A DNA stretch of 64,000 bases from Cryptomeria japonica (GCF_030272615.1 NC_081413.1:609963209-610027208), one strand, 5' to 3'; counted from the first letter of the stretch, positions 1 through 12,616 are shown. A program made the numbers and translations. The notes: generated by a model from the sequence alone, not told the origin.

Positions 1-3000
1 GATCCTTCGAGGCTATCTGAATCTGATTGTAACCACTGAATCCATCAAGAAATGAAAAATATCTTTTACCAGCCAAAGAATCCAATACCTGATCCACAAA
101 TGGTAATGGAAAATGATATTTTCTTGTTGCTAAGTTCAAGGCTCTATAATCCACACATACCCTCCATTTTCCTCCTTTCTTAGGAACTATTACCAAAGGT
201 GATACCCATTGGCTATCAAAGATAGGATAGATAAACCCGACCTTTAACAACTTCTGCAATTCTTCTTTAACTATTTCTTTTAATGAAGGATTGATTCTTC
301 TTTTTGGCTATCTGAGTGGGAAACATTCTTCTTTTATATAGATACGGTGGGTGCAAACTGTTGGATCTATTCCATGCATATCCTTGTAATCCCATGCAAA
401 AGCATTTTTATGATATTTCAGCAAGTCCACAAGGGCTCCCTTTTGAGTATTTGAAAGATCTCTATTGATATTCAAACATTGATTCAAATCAACTTCTATC
501 TTGGTAGTAAGAGCAATCTGGGACATATCAAAAAAATGATAAGTACAAACTTCCTGCGGCAACATGGTATGCAATACATCAGTGGCTGCAGGAGAGTCTT
601 CATCTGCAATATTTGGTACCAACTCCTGCAATTGTTGTTCTTGTATCAACTCATTTATCAGAGTTTTATAAAGAATTGAGTCTTCATCATGTAATTGCAT
701 GAATAGCCCTTGATTAATCATCATAAGGTGATTAATAGAGTCAACTCCCTCAGATTCTTTTCCCAAAATAGGCCAAGCGGCTTGTTGTTGATCAAACTGG
801 GGTTGTGCAGGAGAATACAAAGCTAATGTTTTTATGGAGTTCCCATCTAAAATAGTCATATCCCTTGATCTACATCCAATATATGCATCAGCTGTGGCAA
901 GCCAAGGTCTTCCCAAAATCACCAGATATCCTCCTAGTATTGCCTTTGGAGATAGAATCATAAAGTCTACAGGTTATTCCCAGGAATCCAAAATAACCAC
1001 CACATCTTCAATCATACCATCAGGTCTCATTGTAGAGCTATTAGCAAGTTTTAGAACTGTGGGTGTAGGCCTTAGATTATTTATTTCAAGTTGTTTCATT
1101 ACTTTTCTTGTCATCACATTAATGGCTTCCCCTAAATCAATTAAAACATTTCTTATCTGGCTGCCATTAATGACTATACTTACAACAGGACTACTTGGAT
1201 CAGAGTATTTTGCAATTGTAACCTTGCCTAACATAATATCTGCCAGTTGACCCATAACATGCATTGTTTGCGGATCCTTCTTCTTCCTGTCAGACTTTTT
1301 TAAACATGCTTCTCTCAGTGCCTTACTATATATAGGAACATCTTTTATTGCTTGCAACAATGGAATTTTAACATAAACATGTTTGAGTTGATCTATAATA
1401 TCAAAACCTTGCTCTTGTTCTATGAGAAATTCCTTTTCTTGCAATCTCTGGGGAAATGGTGGTAATATCTGCTTTTGAGGTATTGTATCTGTTGGATTAG
1501 AGATTTCTTGTTCTTCTTGTACCTCAATGATAACTGGAGGAGATGGATTAGGCAGAGTTGTCCCAGATTGGAGGTGAATATCACTTAGGGATAGAGAATA
1601 GGTTGGGTATTGATTAAGATTAGCTAAATAAGCTTCTTGTTGTTGCTGAGATTTAATATTAGGATTGGGCATTGGTTGAGTGGGCAACTACATTGGTCTA
1701 GGTGGGAAAACAGTGGTTGCAGGGGGAGGCATTATTGCAGGCAGTTGTGGCTACTGAATAGGCTGTTGATAACTAGAAGATTGGGCAGTCCATGGCTGAC
1801 TCCCCCTCCATTGAGGAGTAGGTTGTCAATTTCCTTGAAACTGACTTCCTTGGCTCTGAGGTGGATACCAATTCCCTTGTGGTTGCTGCCACTATGGCAT
1901 TTGATTAGCAAAATGCTATCCATGGCCTTGAGAACCATACCAGTTTTGATAATTACCAAAATTTTGAGCATATGGTGATTGCCATTGGTTATTTGGTACA
2001 TAAGAATTTCTACTATAACCAGAAAAAGAAAGTAGATCCGAAGGCATACCTTGTCTTTGAAAATTTGGCCTTCTTTGAGCAACATAGAAAACTTGCTCAT
2101 CCTCACCTTGTATTGGCTTGAAGTCAGGAACCTCAACATTTGCAACCATTTTACATCGGCAATCCTTCTTTCGTTGTCTACAATGATGGCAAAATTCTAC
2201 AAGAAATGCGTCAGCTTCTTCATGCTTCTTCTTAGATGAAAGTGTATCCAACTGAGTAGCCATATTATTTATGATGTCCTCCTTAAAGTCCTTCAATAAA
2301 TGGGTAAGTTCCATTCTAGAAACTCGAGTACTAGATGTTGATGAAGGTGCTCCTGGGTTGAAACGCTTGTTCTTTTTAGAAGCAGATTTGGAATATTTCT
2401 TACAAATTTGTCCTATTTCAGCCCACGTGGATTGTGTAATGTCACCTCCTCCCATAAGATCCAAAGAATCGGTGCATTCATCACTGATTCTCCTCAAAAA
2501 TATCAACTTGAGGGAATCTTCATTTAGAGTACATTGTTTGGACTTTTTGACACTAAACACAAACCTCTCCAGATAATCTTCAAGACTCTCATCTTCTTTC
2601 TGTGTCATTCTAAAGATATCATCCCCATGACGATCAGTGCCTCTACAATAATCTTTATATTTTGCAAGAAACAATCGTTTCATCTCATCCCATGTATTGA
2701 TTGTGCTACTACCCAAGCTCATAAACCATCTTAAAGACGATTCCTTCAAGGTGGCAGGAAATATTTTGAGTCTATGGGCATCTGTAGTATAGTCAAAACT
2801 CCTACAGAGAACATCAAACTCAAACAGAAATGTGTCTGGATCCTCTGTCATCAATCCATAGAATTTAGGGAGGGAAGAAGCTGGAATGTTCTTGATATTA
2901 GTATTATCATGCTGGTCAGATATGGGGAGCTCAAATGTTGGGTCAGGTGGTGGTGGTGGATTATTTCCACCAAGAGGTGGGTTTCCTTGCATTGGACTTG

Positions 3001-3208
3001 TGGGGGAAGTTATTATATGAAATTCTTCTTCTTGAGGTTCAAAGAGGAACTGAAGACTACCTTCTGGAAATTTAGATTTAGGATGGTTCAAATTCTCTGG
3101 GGTTTGATAAATTTCAGCAAAAGGATTTATATATGGGGAATTATTTTCTGCATGATTAGGATAACTGGGCAGAGATCTACCTAGAACATCTCTTCTTCAC
3201 CTATGCAT
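1..3208 (-). pseudogene. H gag-protease-RT polyprotein, partial and decayed
   Basis: One minus-strand frame runs from an ATG at 3208-3206 to the window edge, broken by in-frame stops including ones near 1913, 1688, 971 and 305. The N-terminal part (about 2900-2300) is a retrotransposon Gag capsid region with SLRWFMSLGSSTINTWDEMK and a later ESLEDYLERF. A Cys/His cluster follows at about 2200-2150 (FCHHCRQRKKDCRCK). The protease-like region lies at about 1240-980; its active site reads LIDLGEAINVM, with Leu where DTG or DSG is expected. After a linker with ILGRPWLATADAY, the RT begins and shows KVGFIYP, WRVCVDYRALN and FLDGFSGYNQIQIA before the edge. All stops lie in the same frame, so the ancestor was probably a single gag-pol ORF. 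Integrase and RNase H would be off-window. Confidence 0.8.
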
Positions 3209-3308
3209 GCAGATTCTTGAATTTTTTTTGAACAATCAGGTATGCCAAAAAACAATTAACTGAAAACTGAAAAGACAATAACCATAACAGGTTCTTAGTT
3301 TGACACCA

Positions 3309-3326
3309 TCCCCAAAAACAATGACA
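3309..3326 (-). other. Possible decayed primer-binding site of H
   Basis: On the minus strand, GGGGATGGTGTCAAAC follows a block that could be a tRNA-Asp-type primer site (normally ending GTTGCCGGGGA) after several C-to-T changes. Its position just upstream of the gag leader fits. The match is weak, so this is a suggestion only. Confidence 0.25.
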
Positions 3327-4628
3327 AAAAATTTGAACCCAACAATAAGAATAATAACTCTAGTTGAAGTCTCAACCCGAAGTTTGGACATTCATTTGGT
3401 AAAGTCACTATTTTAATAGCTAGTATTGATTTGATTGTCAACTCAGGGACGTAATAATTGAAATGGGTCTACACTATATATGCACTAAGTTCTTATGACA
3501 ACTATTCTACATTACTGCAGCAACTAAGATTATGCAGAAAAGATAAGCAAGAATTCAAACTATAGAAAGGCTACAGGAAAATTTCTGCATAAATTCATAA
3601 AATCAATACTGGATAAATTCAATGCTGATAAACAAAAATTACTCTGTTCTGGTTTGGCTATAGGAACAGTCAGTGGATCCGTTTCCAGTGGCTGCAGGAA
3701 CAGTCAATGCAAGAACATCTACTACAACTAAGGAAAGAAAACTAATCATAACAAATACATAGGAACACTCACCAAGTGGGCCCCCTTGGATGAGTGATAC
3801 CAGGCTTCCCAAAAACATCTCTAAAAGCTCAGAATAATATATTTTATTCATCGTTCTTTGGAAGTCATTACATGATTCAATATGAAAAGAAAACTCAAAA
3901 ATACTTAGGAAAAATCCTATGCTCTATTTCTCTTCTCTTTCTATCTCCCCTCCGAGAAGATAAAGAGCTTATTATTAAAAAGAAATCATCTACAACAGAC
4001 AACACAAATCACACCAAAAAGAAGAGGCAGATGATTGACTAAGAAAGGAGATAGTTGGAGTTATGCTGCAAGAAACGTGGATCTAAACCGAACCATAATC
4101 ATAACATACTGTGGCGGTATTTACAACTTCAATGTCCACCTAAGTTAGACATAGGTAGTATCTCTTGATTGCTCCACTTATGCCGTTCCTTACACTTCTC
4201 AGCTTTTCTGCAGTTTGATCTTTAGTCATCTTCTTGAGTATCCTTTCCTTCAACTGGCATGAAAGGCGAACATCCACCGTAGCATCATTTATTCCCTACA
4301 CTACAAAATAAATAACATACAAGAACATACATACACATTTTATTTAATCAGGACATCTATTAATTTCACATATGATATTTCCCTAAACAATCCACATGGC
4401 AACAGGAATAAATCACATGGCAACAGGAATAAATCACATGGCTGCAGGAATAAATGTCATGGCTGCAGGAATAAACTGACAAAGATAAAATATGATTTAA
4501 TAGGTTTAGGCTAACATATGGAATACATATAGTAAACTTTCAATACATCACTACTACTATGCAAACCAAAAGATGACAAAAACTCAAGAGTTTTGAGGAT
4601 AGAAATATGACAATGTCTCAACTCATCA
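3327..4628 (-). repeat. Candidate 5' LTR of H
   Basis: About 1.3 kb of non-coding AT-rich DNA lies between the possible H primer site and the sharp start of G homology at 4630. It starts with TG and ends with CA on the plus strand. There is no second copy in the window to prove it is an LTR. It contains a 4 x 21-bp tandem repeat. Confidence 0.4.
4393..4476. repeat. 4 x 21-bp tandem repeat
   Basis: Four adjacent 21-bp units share CATGGC..CAGGAATAAA. Units 1 and 2 are identical; units 3 and 4 have CTG in place of CAA after CATGG. A related phrase, GTGGCTGCAGGAACAGTCA, occurs singly near 3690 in the same candidate LTR. Confidence 0.85.
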
Positions 4629-4629
4629 T

Positions 4630-5705
4630 CGGTGTGTTAGTATTTTGATCTGCATTACTCTGCATTGTAATATCTTAATTTGTGGATTTGGAGGAATGTT
4701 TGGGACATTCATGTGTGTCTTCAATTTAGGTGGTTCATGGTTTGGAGCTCCGCAAGTGATTTTCAAGGTTGACAGTCATTGTAGTTATTGTTCTTGAATT
4801 TCAGTATGATGATATTGTGATTCTAGTAATTTGAGTTGTTGCAGATGTTGCGGTGGTAATTCATGATGCTTGTTGATTTTTTTGGATCATGTGCCTTTTG
4901 TGTTGGTGGTCCGCATTGATCGTTGTGCACGTAATTGATGATTTTATCTGATGTGTCAGTGTTCTTCATTGTTTTGGCCGACCAGATGCTTGTAGCGTAT
5001 TGTGGATGTTCAATGCATAATTCTTGGAGTTGTTTAGTGTTCGAGGCATGTGATATGGGTCCATGCTATGTCCTAGCTGACATTTATTGGTCCAATGTGA
5101 TATTTTAGCGCGTATGATTATATTTTTGTAATTAGGTAATGAGTGTTGATACGGCCTTGTGAAGAGTTGATATCATGTATAAATAAATGTTATCTTTGAA
5201 ATTGAGTGTGTATGGATGAGAATTAGAATGTGCATGAGGGAATAATGTATACATATTTTGGAGGAAGAGAAGAAGTGTGAGAAGAAGTTGTCATGTGCTT
5301 AACCGGAACTATAATCAGGAATTAGGAGATGCTATTCTATCAATTCATGATCTTCGAATGTGATTCAAATCTGTTTGTAAGACAGTGAGTCTTCCCTGGG
5401 TTGTAGCCCTTTCTTGTTTTTGAGCAGTGAGCTCTAGGAAGTATGCCTGAATGCATGTGCATTCCCCATTGTAATATTTTCTATATTTGTAATAGAGTAT
5501 CATCATATTGTGAGTAGGTTCCCACTGTGATTTTTCCCTTGACCAATTTTTCCACGTTAAAAATCTTGGTGTTATGTGTGTTCATGTTTTATGCTTTCAT
5601 GGTTAATAATCAGATCTGAGAATAAGTTCAATATGTGTAAGGTTTTGAGACAACTGATTCACCCCCCCTCTCAATTGTCTACTCAGAATCAAAGCAATTT
5701 CATCA
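4630..5705 (+). repeat. G 5' LTR (5'-truncated)
   Basis: This aligns along its length with 52080-53088 (shared phrases include GGAGGAATGTTTGGGAC and CTTCCCTGGGTTGTAGCCC). It ends in ATTTCATCA like the 3' copy. It carries ACTGATTCACCCCCC about 50 bp before its end, the pattern seen in the other copia-type LTRs here. Confidence 0.85.
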
Positions 5706-5707
5706 AA

Positions 5708-5720
5708 TCGTATTAGAGTA
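5708..5720 (+). other. G primer-binding site (decayed, initiator Met tRNA)
   Basis: CGTATTAGAGTAGG lies 2 bp after the LTR end. It differs from TGGTATCAGAGCAGG mainly by transitions, as expected for a decayed site complementary to the 3' end of initiator-Met tRNA. Confidence 0.6.
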
Positions 5721-5760
5721 GGTTCTTTCAGAGAAGCTTAATTGCTTTAGGTGATCCGAG

Positions 5761-6661
5761 ATGGCATCTTACAAGAAGGACAGTTCGAGATTTTATGGTA
5801 CTAACTATTGTCTTTGGAAGAGTCGCATGGAATATCATCTGGGATGCATTGGCAAATCTTACTGGACTATTACAATGAACAAATATATCGTTCCTGCTAA
5901 TGGACCTTCAACTCCAGATGAGATAAAGGAAGCTAAATGCAATATTAGAGCTAAGGAAGCATTGTTGAGTGCCTTGATAGATTTTGAAATGATGAATGTT
6001 ATGGAATTGCAGACTACTCATGAGATCTGGAAGAAATTGGAAACCCTATATAAAGGAGACAGTTATGTGAAGATGGCTAAGTTGTAGAGCTTAAAAGGAA
6101 AGTATGAGATTTTGAGGATGGGCGAAGATGAGGACATTACTTCTTATATGTAGAAGGTTAATGAACTTGTGTGCAATATCAGATGTGTTAGTGGAAAGTT
6201 TGAAGAATCAGAGATTGTTGCTAAAGTGCTCAAATCTTTACCTGCATCCTACAAACACAAAGTGTTGCACTATTGAGGAGATTTGGACCGTGACTGATGT
6301 GACCAGAGACATATTGATTGGTAAGTTATTATCCTTTGAATTAAGTGAGTTTGGTGATTCCCTTCCTAAGGTAGAATCTGCATTCAAAGCCACTGTTTCT
6401 GAAAAGGATAAGCAAAGATATGATCTGGGAGAAAGTTCTTCAAGGAGGATGTCAAGATATGGGAAGGAGATGAAATAAATGGAAGAGGAAGAGCGAGAGC
6501 TTGAGGAGCTTGAAGCACTGATTTCTAGAAGATTACCTAAAGTTGTCGGTAAGTATGAAGGAAAATTGCCTCTTAAATGTTTTTCATCCAATAAGATAGG
6601 ACATTTTGCCTCAAGATGTCTGGAAAGATTTCCTAAGAAAAATTTCAAGCCTAAATTTTAG
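5761..6661 (+). pseudogene. G gag (copia-type capsid and nucleocapsid), broken
   Basis: It starts at the ATG at 5761, 55 bp after the 5' LTR. The first 108 codons (FYGTNYCLWKSRMEYHLG, later THEIWKKLETLYKGDS) match the UBN2-type Gag of plant Ty1/copia elements. In-frame stops and at least one frameshift lie between 6088 and 6130, and the rest continues in another frame. The nucleocapsid knuckle near 6570-6630 reads CFSSNKIGHFASRC, so the second Cys of the CX2CX4HX4C motif is Ser. Basic residues follow. In the intact element this protein would assemble the cytoplasmic particle. This copy cannot encode it. Confidence 0.85.
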
Positions 6662-7098
6662 AATAGATGTTATTATGCTTCCGATGAAGGTGTGTGAAAT
6701 GGTGAATTAGATAAACGAAATACAAGTGACAATGAGTGGGTGTTTATTGCTATCAAGGGAGATGATCCAATGCTTAATGATTCTACTAGCTGTATGAATG
6801 TGGAAAGAGCTTTGGCTGCACTGGTTGAAGAGAAAGATGAATGGGTGATAGACAGTGGATTATCTCATCATATGACAGGTGATAAGAGTAAGTTTGTGAG
6901 CTTAGAAAAGTATGAAGGTGGAGTTGTAAAGTTTGGAGATGATAAAGCTAGTATAATCCATGCTAGAGGCTCTATTTCTCTTGATGGTGAGCACAATATT
7001 GATGATGGACAGATGGTGGACAAGGGATATGATCTTTAGTTCAAGAATGGAAAGTGTAGAATCTTGGGTAGCTCCACAATTGAGATTGCATTAGGTAC
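6662..7098 (+). pseudogene. G protease and start of GAG-pre-integrase
   Basis: A short linker is followed by an aspartic protease segment, 6839-6875, with WVIDSGLSHHMTGDKSKF. The catalytic DSG is kept, and Leu replaces the Cys usual at the fourth place. FGDDKASIIHARGSISLDG follows. The frame is then lost near 7038, but the sense continues to 7098, where element A begins. GGTAC at 7094-7098 is the left target duplication of A, and the domain continues at 15359. Confidence 0.85.
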
Positions 7099-8433
7099 TG
7101 TAAAGCAAAAAATCGAACCCTAGGTGTTCCCCCACTCTAAGGAGAGAGAAAGGAGGTCACTAGGATTGACGGTTTTCACTTAGGAGAGACTTTACATTCA
7201 AAAGAGGGGTTGAAACTCACAAGATCCAATCCCACACAATGCAAGATTGAATTCTAAATGAGTTTCAAGGGTTGAGACAGCAAGGATACCCTCTTTTGTA
7301 AAGAATGTAGATAGAAGGATTGAACTAGGAGTGTGTGTGAAAGTAAGAAAGATTCACTTGTAGATGGAGATAGGGACACGGGATGAAGTTGCAGACCTGA
7401 AATTAGTAGTAAAATGTCGAGATGATGTTGTCCTGCAAGTTTGAGCGAAATTTGACGGGACGATGGCGCCCGGAGTGCACACGGTCCTCCGAAAAATCCG
7501 CGAAACGAAGGGGGATTTGTTCGTCTCTGCACAAGGATTCCAGATCTTCAATTATAGCCACGTTCCTGCAACCTACACATAGAAAAGAGAGGACGATTCA
7601 GGGGTTAGGGATTAGGGGTTTTCCTTCAGGTCAAACCTCGATTTTGGAATTAACCAAGAAATGAGAATGTTGTAAATGTAAGTGTTTGTAATGTAATCAA
7701 GTATTGATACCTTGTTGTAAGAATGTTTGTATTCTTACATGCGAAGGTGTAATGATGTTGTATGTTGTATGTTGTAGGTGATCTCCTCTTCAATGGTTGA
7801 ATCCTTGTCTTGAATGCAACACCTAGCCTTGAATGGAGACCTAGAATGCTCAATTGCTTGAAGGAATGCTTGAATGCTTGAATGTTTGAATGTTTGAATG
7901 TTTGCCTATCGCTTCTGCCTCTTGCACACATATGTTTTCCTACCCCCTTTCTGGGAGGGGAAATGTAGTTTATATACTTGTCAATTAGGGTTAGGAGACT
8001 AATTTTTCCGACCTTAGGCTGACCTAGGAGTATTATTTTCCAAATTGCAAACTTGAAGACCTGATGCCCAACAAGAGACCGAGCCCAAAATAGGGCCAGG
8101 GACCAGGGCGCTGGGCACCATGGTCCTGAGGGACCAGGGTGCTAGGCACCATGGTCCTGAAAGACCTGATGCCCAACAAGAGACCAGGCCCAAAATAGGG
8201 CCAGGGACTAGGGCACTGGGCGCCATGGTCCTGAGGGACCAGGGCGCTGGGCGCCATGGTCCCACCTCCCGGGACAACAGGGTGCAAGGAGGATCAGGCC
8301 AAGGTGCAGAAAGATGCAGTTTTTGATGTCATAAACAGGTTTCGGGGTCTCCATTCAGGTTCAACATTGCGCCACCATCGTGAAGACCCAAATGCAGTCG
8401 AAATTGCAAGTGTCGCAATTTTACGTCGCTACA
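7099..8433 (-). repeat. A 3' LTR
   Basis: It is nearly identical to 13993-15358. It contains one copy of a GC-rich hairpin motif (7457-7488) and an array of four more (8099-8263). It is exactly one 31-bp unit (31 bp) shorter than the right LTR. Confidence 0.93.
8050..8263. repeat. GC-rich compound tandem array in the A 3' LTR
   Basis: Two blocks each hold a 43-bp spacer (GATGCCCAACAAGAGACC...) followed by two units of about 31 bp: 8099-8129, 8130-8160, 8204-8234 and 8235-8263. Each unit begins GGGACCAGGGCGC and ends CCATGGTCC. The arms GGACCA and TGGTCC can pair, and GGCGCC and CCATGG are self-complementary. The surroundings are AT-rich. Confidence 0.9.
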
Positions 8434-8450
8434 TTTAGCCCCCACTTTAG
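8434..8450 (-). other. A polypurine tract
   Basis: On the minus strand CTAAAGTGGGGGCTAAA lies directly against the 3' LTR. This is the expected place and composition for the plus-strand primer of reverse transcription, and it fixes the element's orientation. Confidence 0.85.
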
Positions 8451-9184
8451 CAGGAGTATAAGCATACGCCCATACTTTCGGTAAAGTACAAGGAAACAAC
8501 ATTGAAAGACTTTCACCACGTCAAGGAGGCAAGATACACCAAGCCCCCAGTGGACTAAGGATCTTACGACTTTGATTGACAAAGTAAAAGGGAATATCCC
8601 GAGGGAGAACCATGACTATCAGTAGTAAGGTTCCCTCACTATGAGTCATGCAAGAAAAATACCAAAAATTTTCAAGGCAAAGCTAAGTTCACCAAGAAAT
8701 TTTCAAGAATGTTGAAGAGATATGAACGGAGTGTATGCCCCCTACATTAAAGTGATCGCACATGCCTCATCAGGGGTGATTGCTTTAAGGTAGTGATACA
8801 CATAAGAAATGAGAAGGGAAAGGAGCATGTTATCACAAAGATTTAGCCCCCAAGTGTGAGATAAACCCAAGGATAATAGACACAAAACACAAAGAACGAG
8901 GTGACTTCGCTTTCCTCGGGGTCAGTATGTTGTATGATAATTCATGTATATCATATGTATGTATGCATAATTGTTCTTCATTCCCCAATCAAGGAAGGTC
9001 ACCTAGAAGAAGGGAACACGTGTCTTTTGAGTCAACATGAGAGAGACCAAAAGAGATCTCAATGCTTTGCATCATCCTCAAGTAGACAACACTAAGGACA
9101 AAAAAATAGAAGAATGGGAATAACACATAGAAGAAGTAACAAAAGAGATCAAGGGAGGAGGAGAGAATCTGCTATGTTAATGAA
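8451..9184. other. A: non-coding interval between the ORF end and the polypurine tract
   Basis: About 730 bp without a credible ORF. No RT, integrase or envelope-like motif was seen in either strand. Confidence 0.6.
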
Positions 9185-12100
9185 CTAGTCTAGCATGTCA
9201 TCCACCCCCCGATCTTGCTGATCAATATTTCGGGAAGGCAGGAAACACGCTAGAGGAGGAACATCCAACACAACAGATGGAGCTATCACAAGATCCAAAC
9301 AAGGGCTATGTTCATGTTCCAAGCCACGTTGTTCTTGTCTAGGAGCTAGGATAAGTGCTTTAGAAATTTTTTTAGATAAATGGTTATCAATATCAACATA
9401 TTCATATTCACTATCAGAAGCAAGAGGAGTAACATTTTCATCTATATCATCATCAAGATTTATAAAAATAGGATCTTTAACTCGCACAGGATCAAAACCA
9501 TCATGCATCTTATGTTTAGGAGATTTTGGCTCAATTTTCGGCTGAGGAGAAAATGGAATAATACTAGCTGAAGGCGTTTTTGGGGATTGCAAAGTTTGGG
9601 AAATAGCTGCATGAGCTCTAAGACGACGCTTTCATCGGCGTTCACGCGCAGAACAATTTCATCTAGTCTTAGTAGGAAGTTGAGAAGATTGAGTAGGAGG
9701 AATGTTCTCATCCTTATCACTTGAGTGTTTAGGTTGTGGTCTCTTAGGTTGGACAATAGGAGAAGAGGAAGGTCTCTTCTCTCTATAAGGGGAAGGAGGA
9801 GGAACTGCTCCATATAAAGGAGGAATATTTGGTTTAGGAAGGAGACCAAGTCCATCATGATGAGGAGGTATAGGTCTACCTTTAGAAAGTTTATTAGACA
9901 TAGACGTAGTCACATCCATAGGGATGGGTTGGGAATCTTCTTGAGAAAAGACATTAGTTTTATCTTTCAAAGGAAGAACTTCCTTCTCAAAAATGATGGG
10001 AATATCAAGTTTGGGTGTTCTAGGTTCACTTAGAGATAGGATCATATCTTTTTTCCATTTTTGATAAGATTTGAAAAGATGATCACTTTGCGGTGGAAGA
10101 GATTGAAATTGTTTAGGCCAAAAATAATCAATAGGAATGCTAGAAGTTCTTTCAGCTGGTTTAAAGAGACTATGATTGACAGTAACAACTTCACCATTAT
10201 GGGGAAAATTCAAACACTTGTGAATAGGAGAAGCAATAGCTTTCATGGAAGATAGCCAAGGATAGCCTAGCTTCACATGAAATTGTTCGGATGATGGAAT
10301 AATAGCAAATCTCACATCAAGGGATTTGTTATGGACCTCAATAGGTAATGTAATGGAACCAATTGCAGGAGAAGAAAATGCATCAAATAATTTCACAACC
10401 ACATTTGTTTTGTCATAGATCACTTGATTCAATTGCAAAGTAAAAAGAAATTCTTCAATAATGACGTTAACCATGCAAGAAGGATCAATAAGCACTCCAC
10501 GGCAAGGTGTATTCTTGACTTTTGCAACTATATATAAAGGACCATCAGGTGCCCTGATAGTTTCACTGGAATCAAATGTGATGGAAGGCTCTTTAGGGAT
10601 TTTCTGCTGCTCTACAAAGTTAACCACATTCGGGGTCATAGACACAAGACCATCAGGTGAGAAAGAGGAATCGTTAGTCTCAATCACATTAGAGGTATGA
10701 GAAGGTAATGGATCAGTAAAAATCTTAAGATTTTGGTTAGGAAGAGCTACAGATGTGTTTCCTTTATCATTCACACCTGAAATAGAGATAGTATTATTAT
10801 CAATCAAATCTTGAATTTTACCCTTTAAAGCAAAACATTTTAAAGTATCATGCCTAGGTTGACGATGAAATTAACAAAAAGATTTGTTATCAAAATAGGG
10901 TGAATTAATTTTTGCAGGATCTATTTGCTTTATAGGAGGGAGAGTAAGCACATTTCGTTCCAATAACTTATTCATAATACTATGCAATGATTCATTCAAA
11001 GGAGTAAACTCTCTTTCTTTCTTGAAAAACTTAGAAATAGGAGGCACACCTGATGTTGTATTCACATTGTTGTTGGTGATGTTTTCATTGAACTTAATGA
11101 ACCCTCTGTTCAGTTTAAACTTCCCAAATGGTTGTTGACTACTATCACCCTTATCACTCGAAGCCATAACATTTGCTTGTTCCATTTGACTCACAGTCAG
11201 TTGATAATTGTGAAGAGTTGCACACAACTGTTGGAAAGAAGTAAACTCAGAAAATAGAAGTTTTTCTCTAATATCTTTTTGTAAATTAGAAATAAAGATT
11301 CTTTCAATATCATTGTCAGGTACTGGAAAAGAAATTTGAGCACACAAATGCTTATATCTACCAATGAAATCAGTCACTTTTTCTTTAACACCTTGTTTAC
11401 AATGCATTAAATCAATCAAAGTAACTTTAGGACTTATATTGTTTTGAAATTGTTGAATAAAAGCATTTGCAAGTTGTTGGAAAGAAGTAATAGAATAGGA
11501 AGGCAACGAGCAATACCATTGTAGAGCCTTATCTCTTAATGTTCTCGTAAACAGTTTTGCAAGCAACCTTTGGTCATGAGCAAAATCGGTACATATTGTT
11601 TGAAAGGTCTTAACATGTGTTAGAGGATCACCTTTACCATTATAAAGCTCCAACTGCGGGATTTCAACATGTTTAGGGGGGATAGCTCAAACAATGTCAA
11701 GAGAAAGTGGGCTCGCAACATCAAATGTGGGCATACTAAACTTAGATTGATTCATAGAGGCAATTTGTTGCTGTAAAGAAGAGACAGTTTGTGCAAGACT
11801 GTTAATGGTCGCTTCAGTCGAAGAGTTCATATTAGACATGTTAGATTGTGATGGAGGTATTATGTTATTGAAAGAAGGTAATGATTGAGAGTAAGGTGGC
11901 GGGACACTATGATAGTTAGTCATAGGAGATGATTGGAAAGAAGGAACACTACAAGGAGGAATGGAATGGTTAAATGAATTGCCCCCTTGCGTCATGTTCA
12001 TTTGTGGAGATGTAATAGGGACACTCATTGAAGGAATGAATGAAGAAGTCGGATTGAATGAAGGAAGAGGGTTGATTGAAGAAGAAGGATTGCCCCCATG

Positions 12101-12616
12101 ACTGGTGATCATAGGTGGAATGTTTTGTATTGAAGTAGTCAATATGTTTGATGTAAAAGTAGGTATACTAGCAATAGAAGTTGTCAAAGGAATAGAATGA
12201 TTGACTTGAGTAGGAGGTTGTGTATAACCTAAAGTTTCGGCGCAACTCTTCATAGGCATCACATTCGAATCCACGATGTGTGCAATACTATGCAAAATAT
12301 CAATTCCATTCTTATCACTTTGAACCATACATTTTAGACCCTCAATTAATGAAAGAGCTTGACTATCGGGGTATTCTTGAGACATCCATTGCTGAAAATC
12401 ATCAAATTGGTTATCCAATTTTGAAAGTTGTTCTACAGAAACCTCATGGAGAGCTTCTTCATCATTAAGAGGATTAGAGGAATTACCCATGTCCTCATTA
12501 AAAAGGCCATTCAAATTAGGTTCCATCTCCTCGGTAATTAAACCTTGGAAAGACTTAATTCTAAGGCTTTGTCTAACGGGAATAGTGTAAGTAGGGCTTA
12601 TTGTTGTAAAACTCAT
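9185..12616 (-). pseudogene. A gag-protease polyprotein (single frame, few stops)
   Basis: All large pieces lie in one minus-strand frame of about 1,144 codons, interrupted by only a few stops (near 11684, 10868, 9656 and just after). The first about 300 residues are Pro/Ser/Asn-rich and unlike known domains. The Gag capsid region follows (about 11650-11170: LYNGKGDPLTHVKTFQT, ALQWYCSLP, CAQISFPVPDND). Near 10870-10800 there is an FHRQPRHDTLKC motif followed by LKGKIQDLID, a Cys-His block typical of Tat-like Gag. A retropepsin-like fold follows (about 10560-10190), with LIDPSCMVNVI at the active site and a downstream KLGYPWLSSM. The catalytic D-T/S-G is replaced by D-P-S, so proteolysis is doubtful. 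The C-terminus is Pro/Ser-rich and basic. Pol is absent. Confidence 0.8.

Larger units (their letters stand above)
1..4628 (-). mobile_element. Element H: Ty3/gypsy LTR retrotransposon, left-truncated by the window
   Basis: Minus-strand order is candidate 5' LTR (about 3327-4628), short leader, gag, protease, RT, with the RT leaving the window at base 1. Homology between the G 5' LTR and the intact G 3' LTR starts abruptly at about 4630, where the candidate H LTR ends in CA. This suggests that H inserted into the G 5' LTR and that the rest of both lies left of the window. I could not test a target-site duplication because only one end is visible. The family assignment rests on the gag, protease and RT order and on RT motifs; the lineage within Ty3/gypsy is not resolved. 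Confidence 0.7.

Noticed and set aside
8014-8326. Overlapping open frames on both strands with repeats such as GPWCLAPWSL
   Set aside because: They arise from the GC-rich 31-bp array in the A LTR. The same frames recur at 14908-15463 in the other LTR, which is expected of non-coding repeats.
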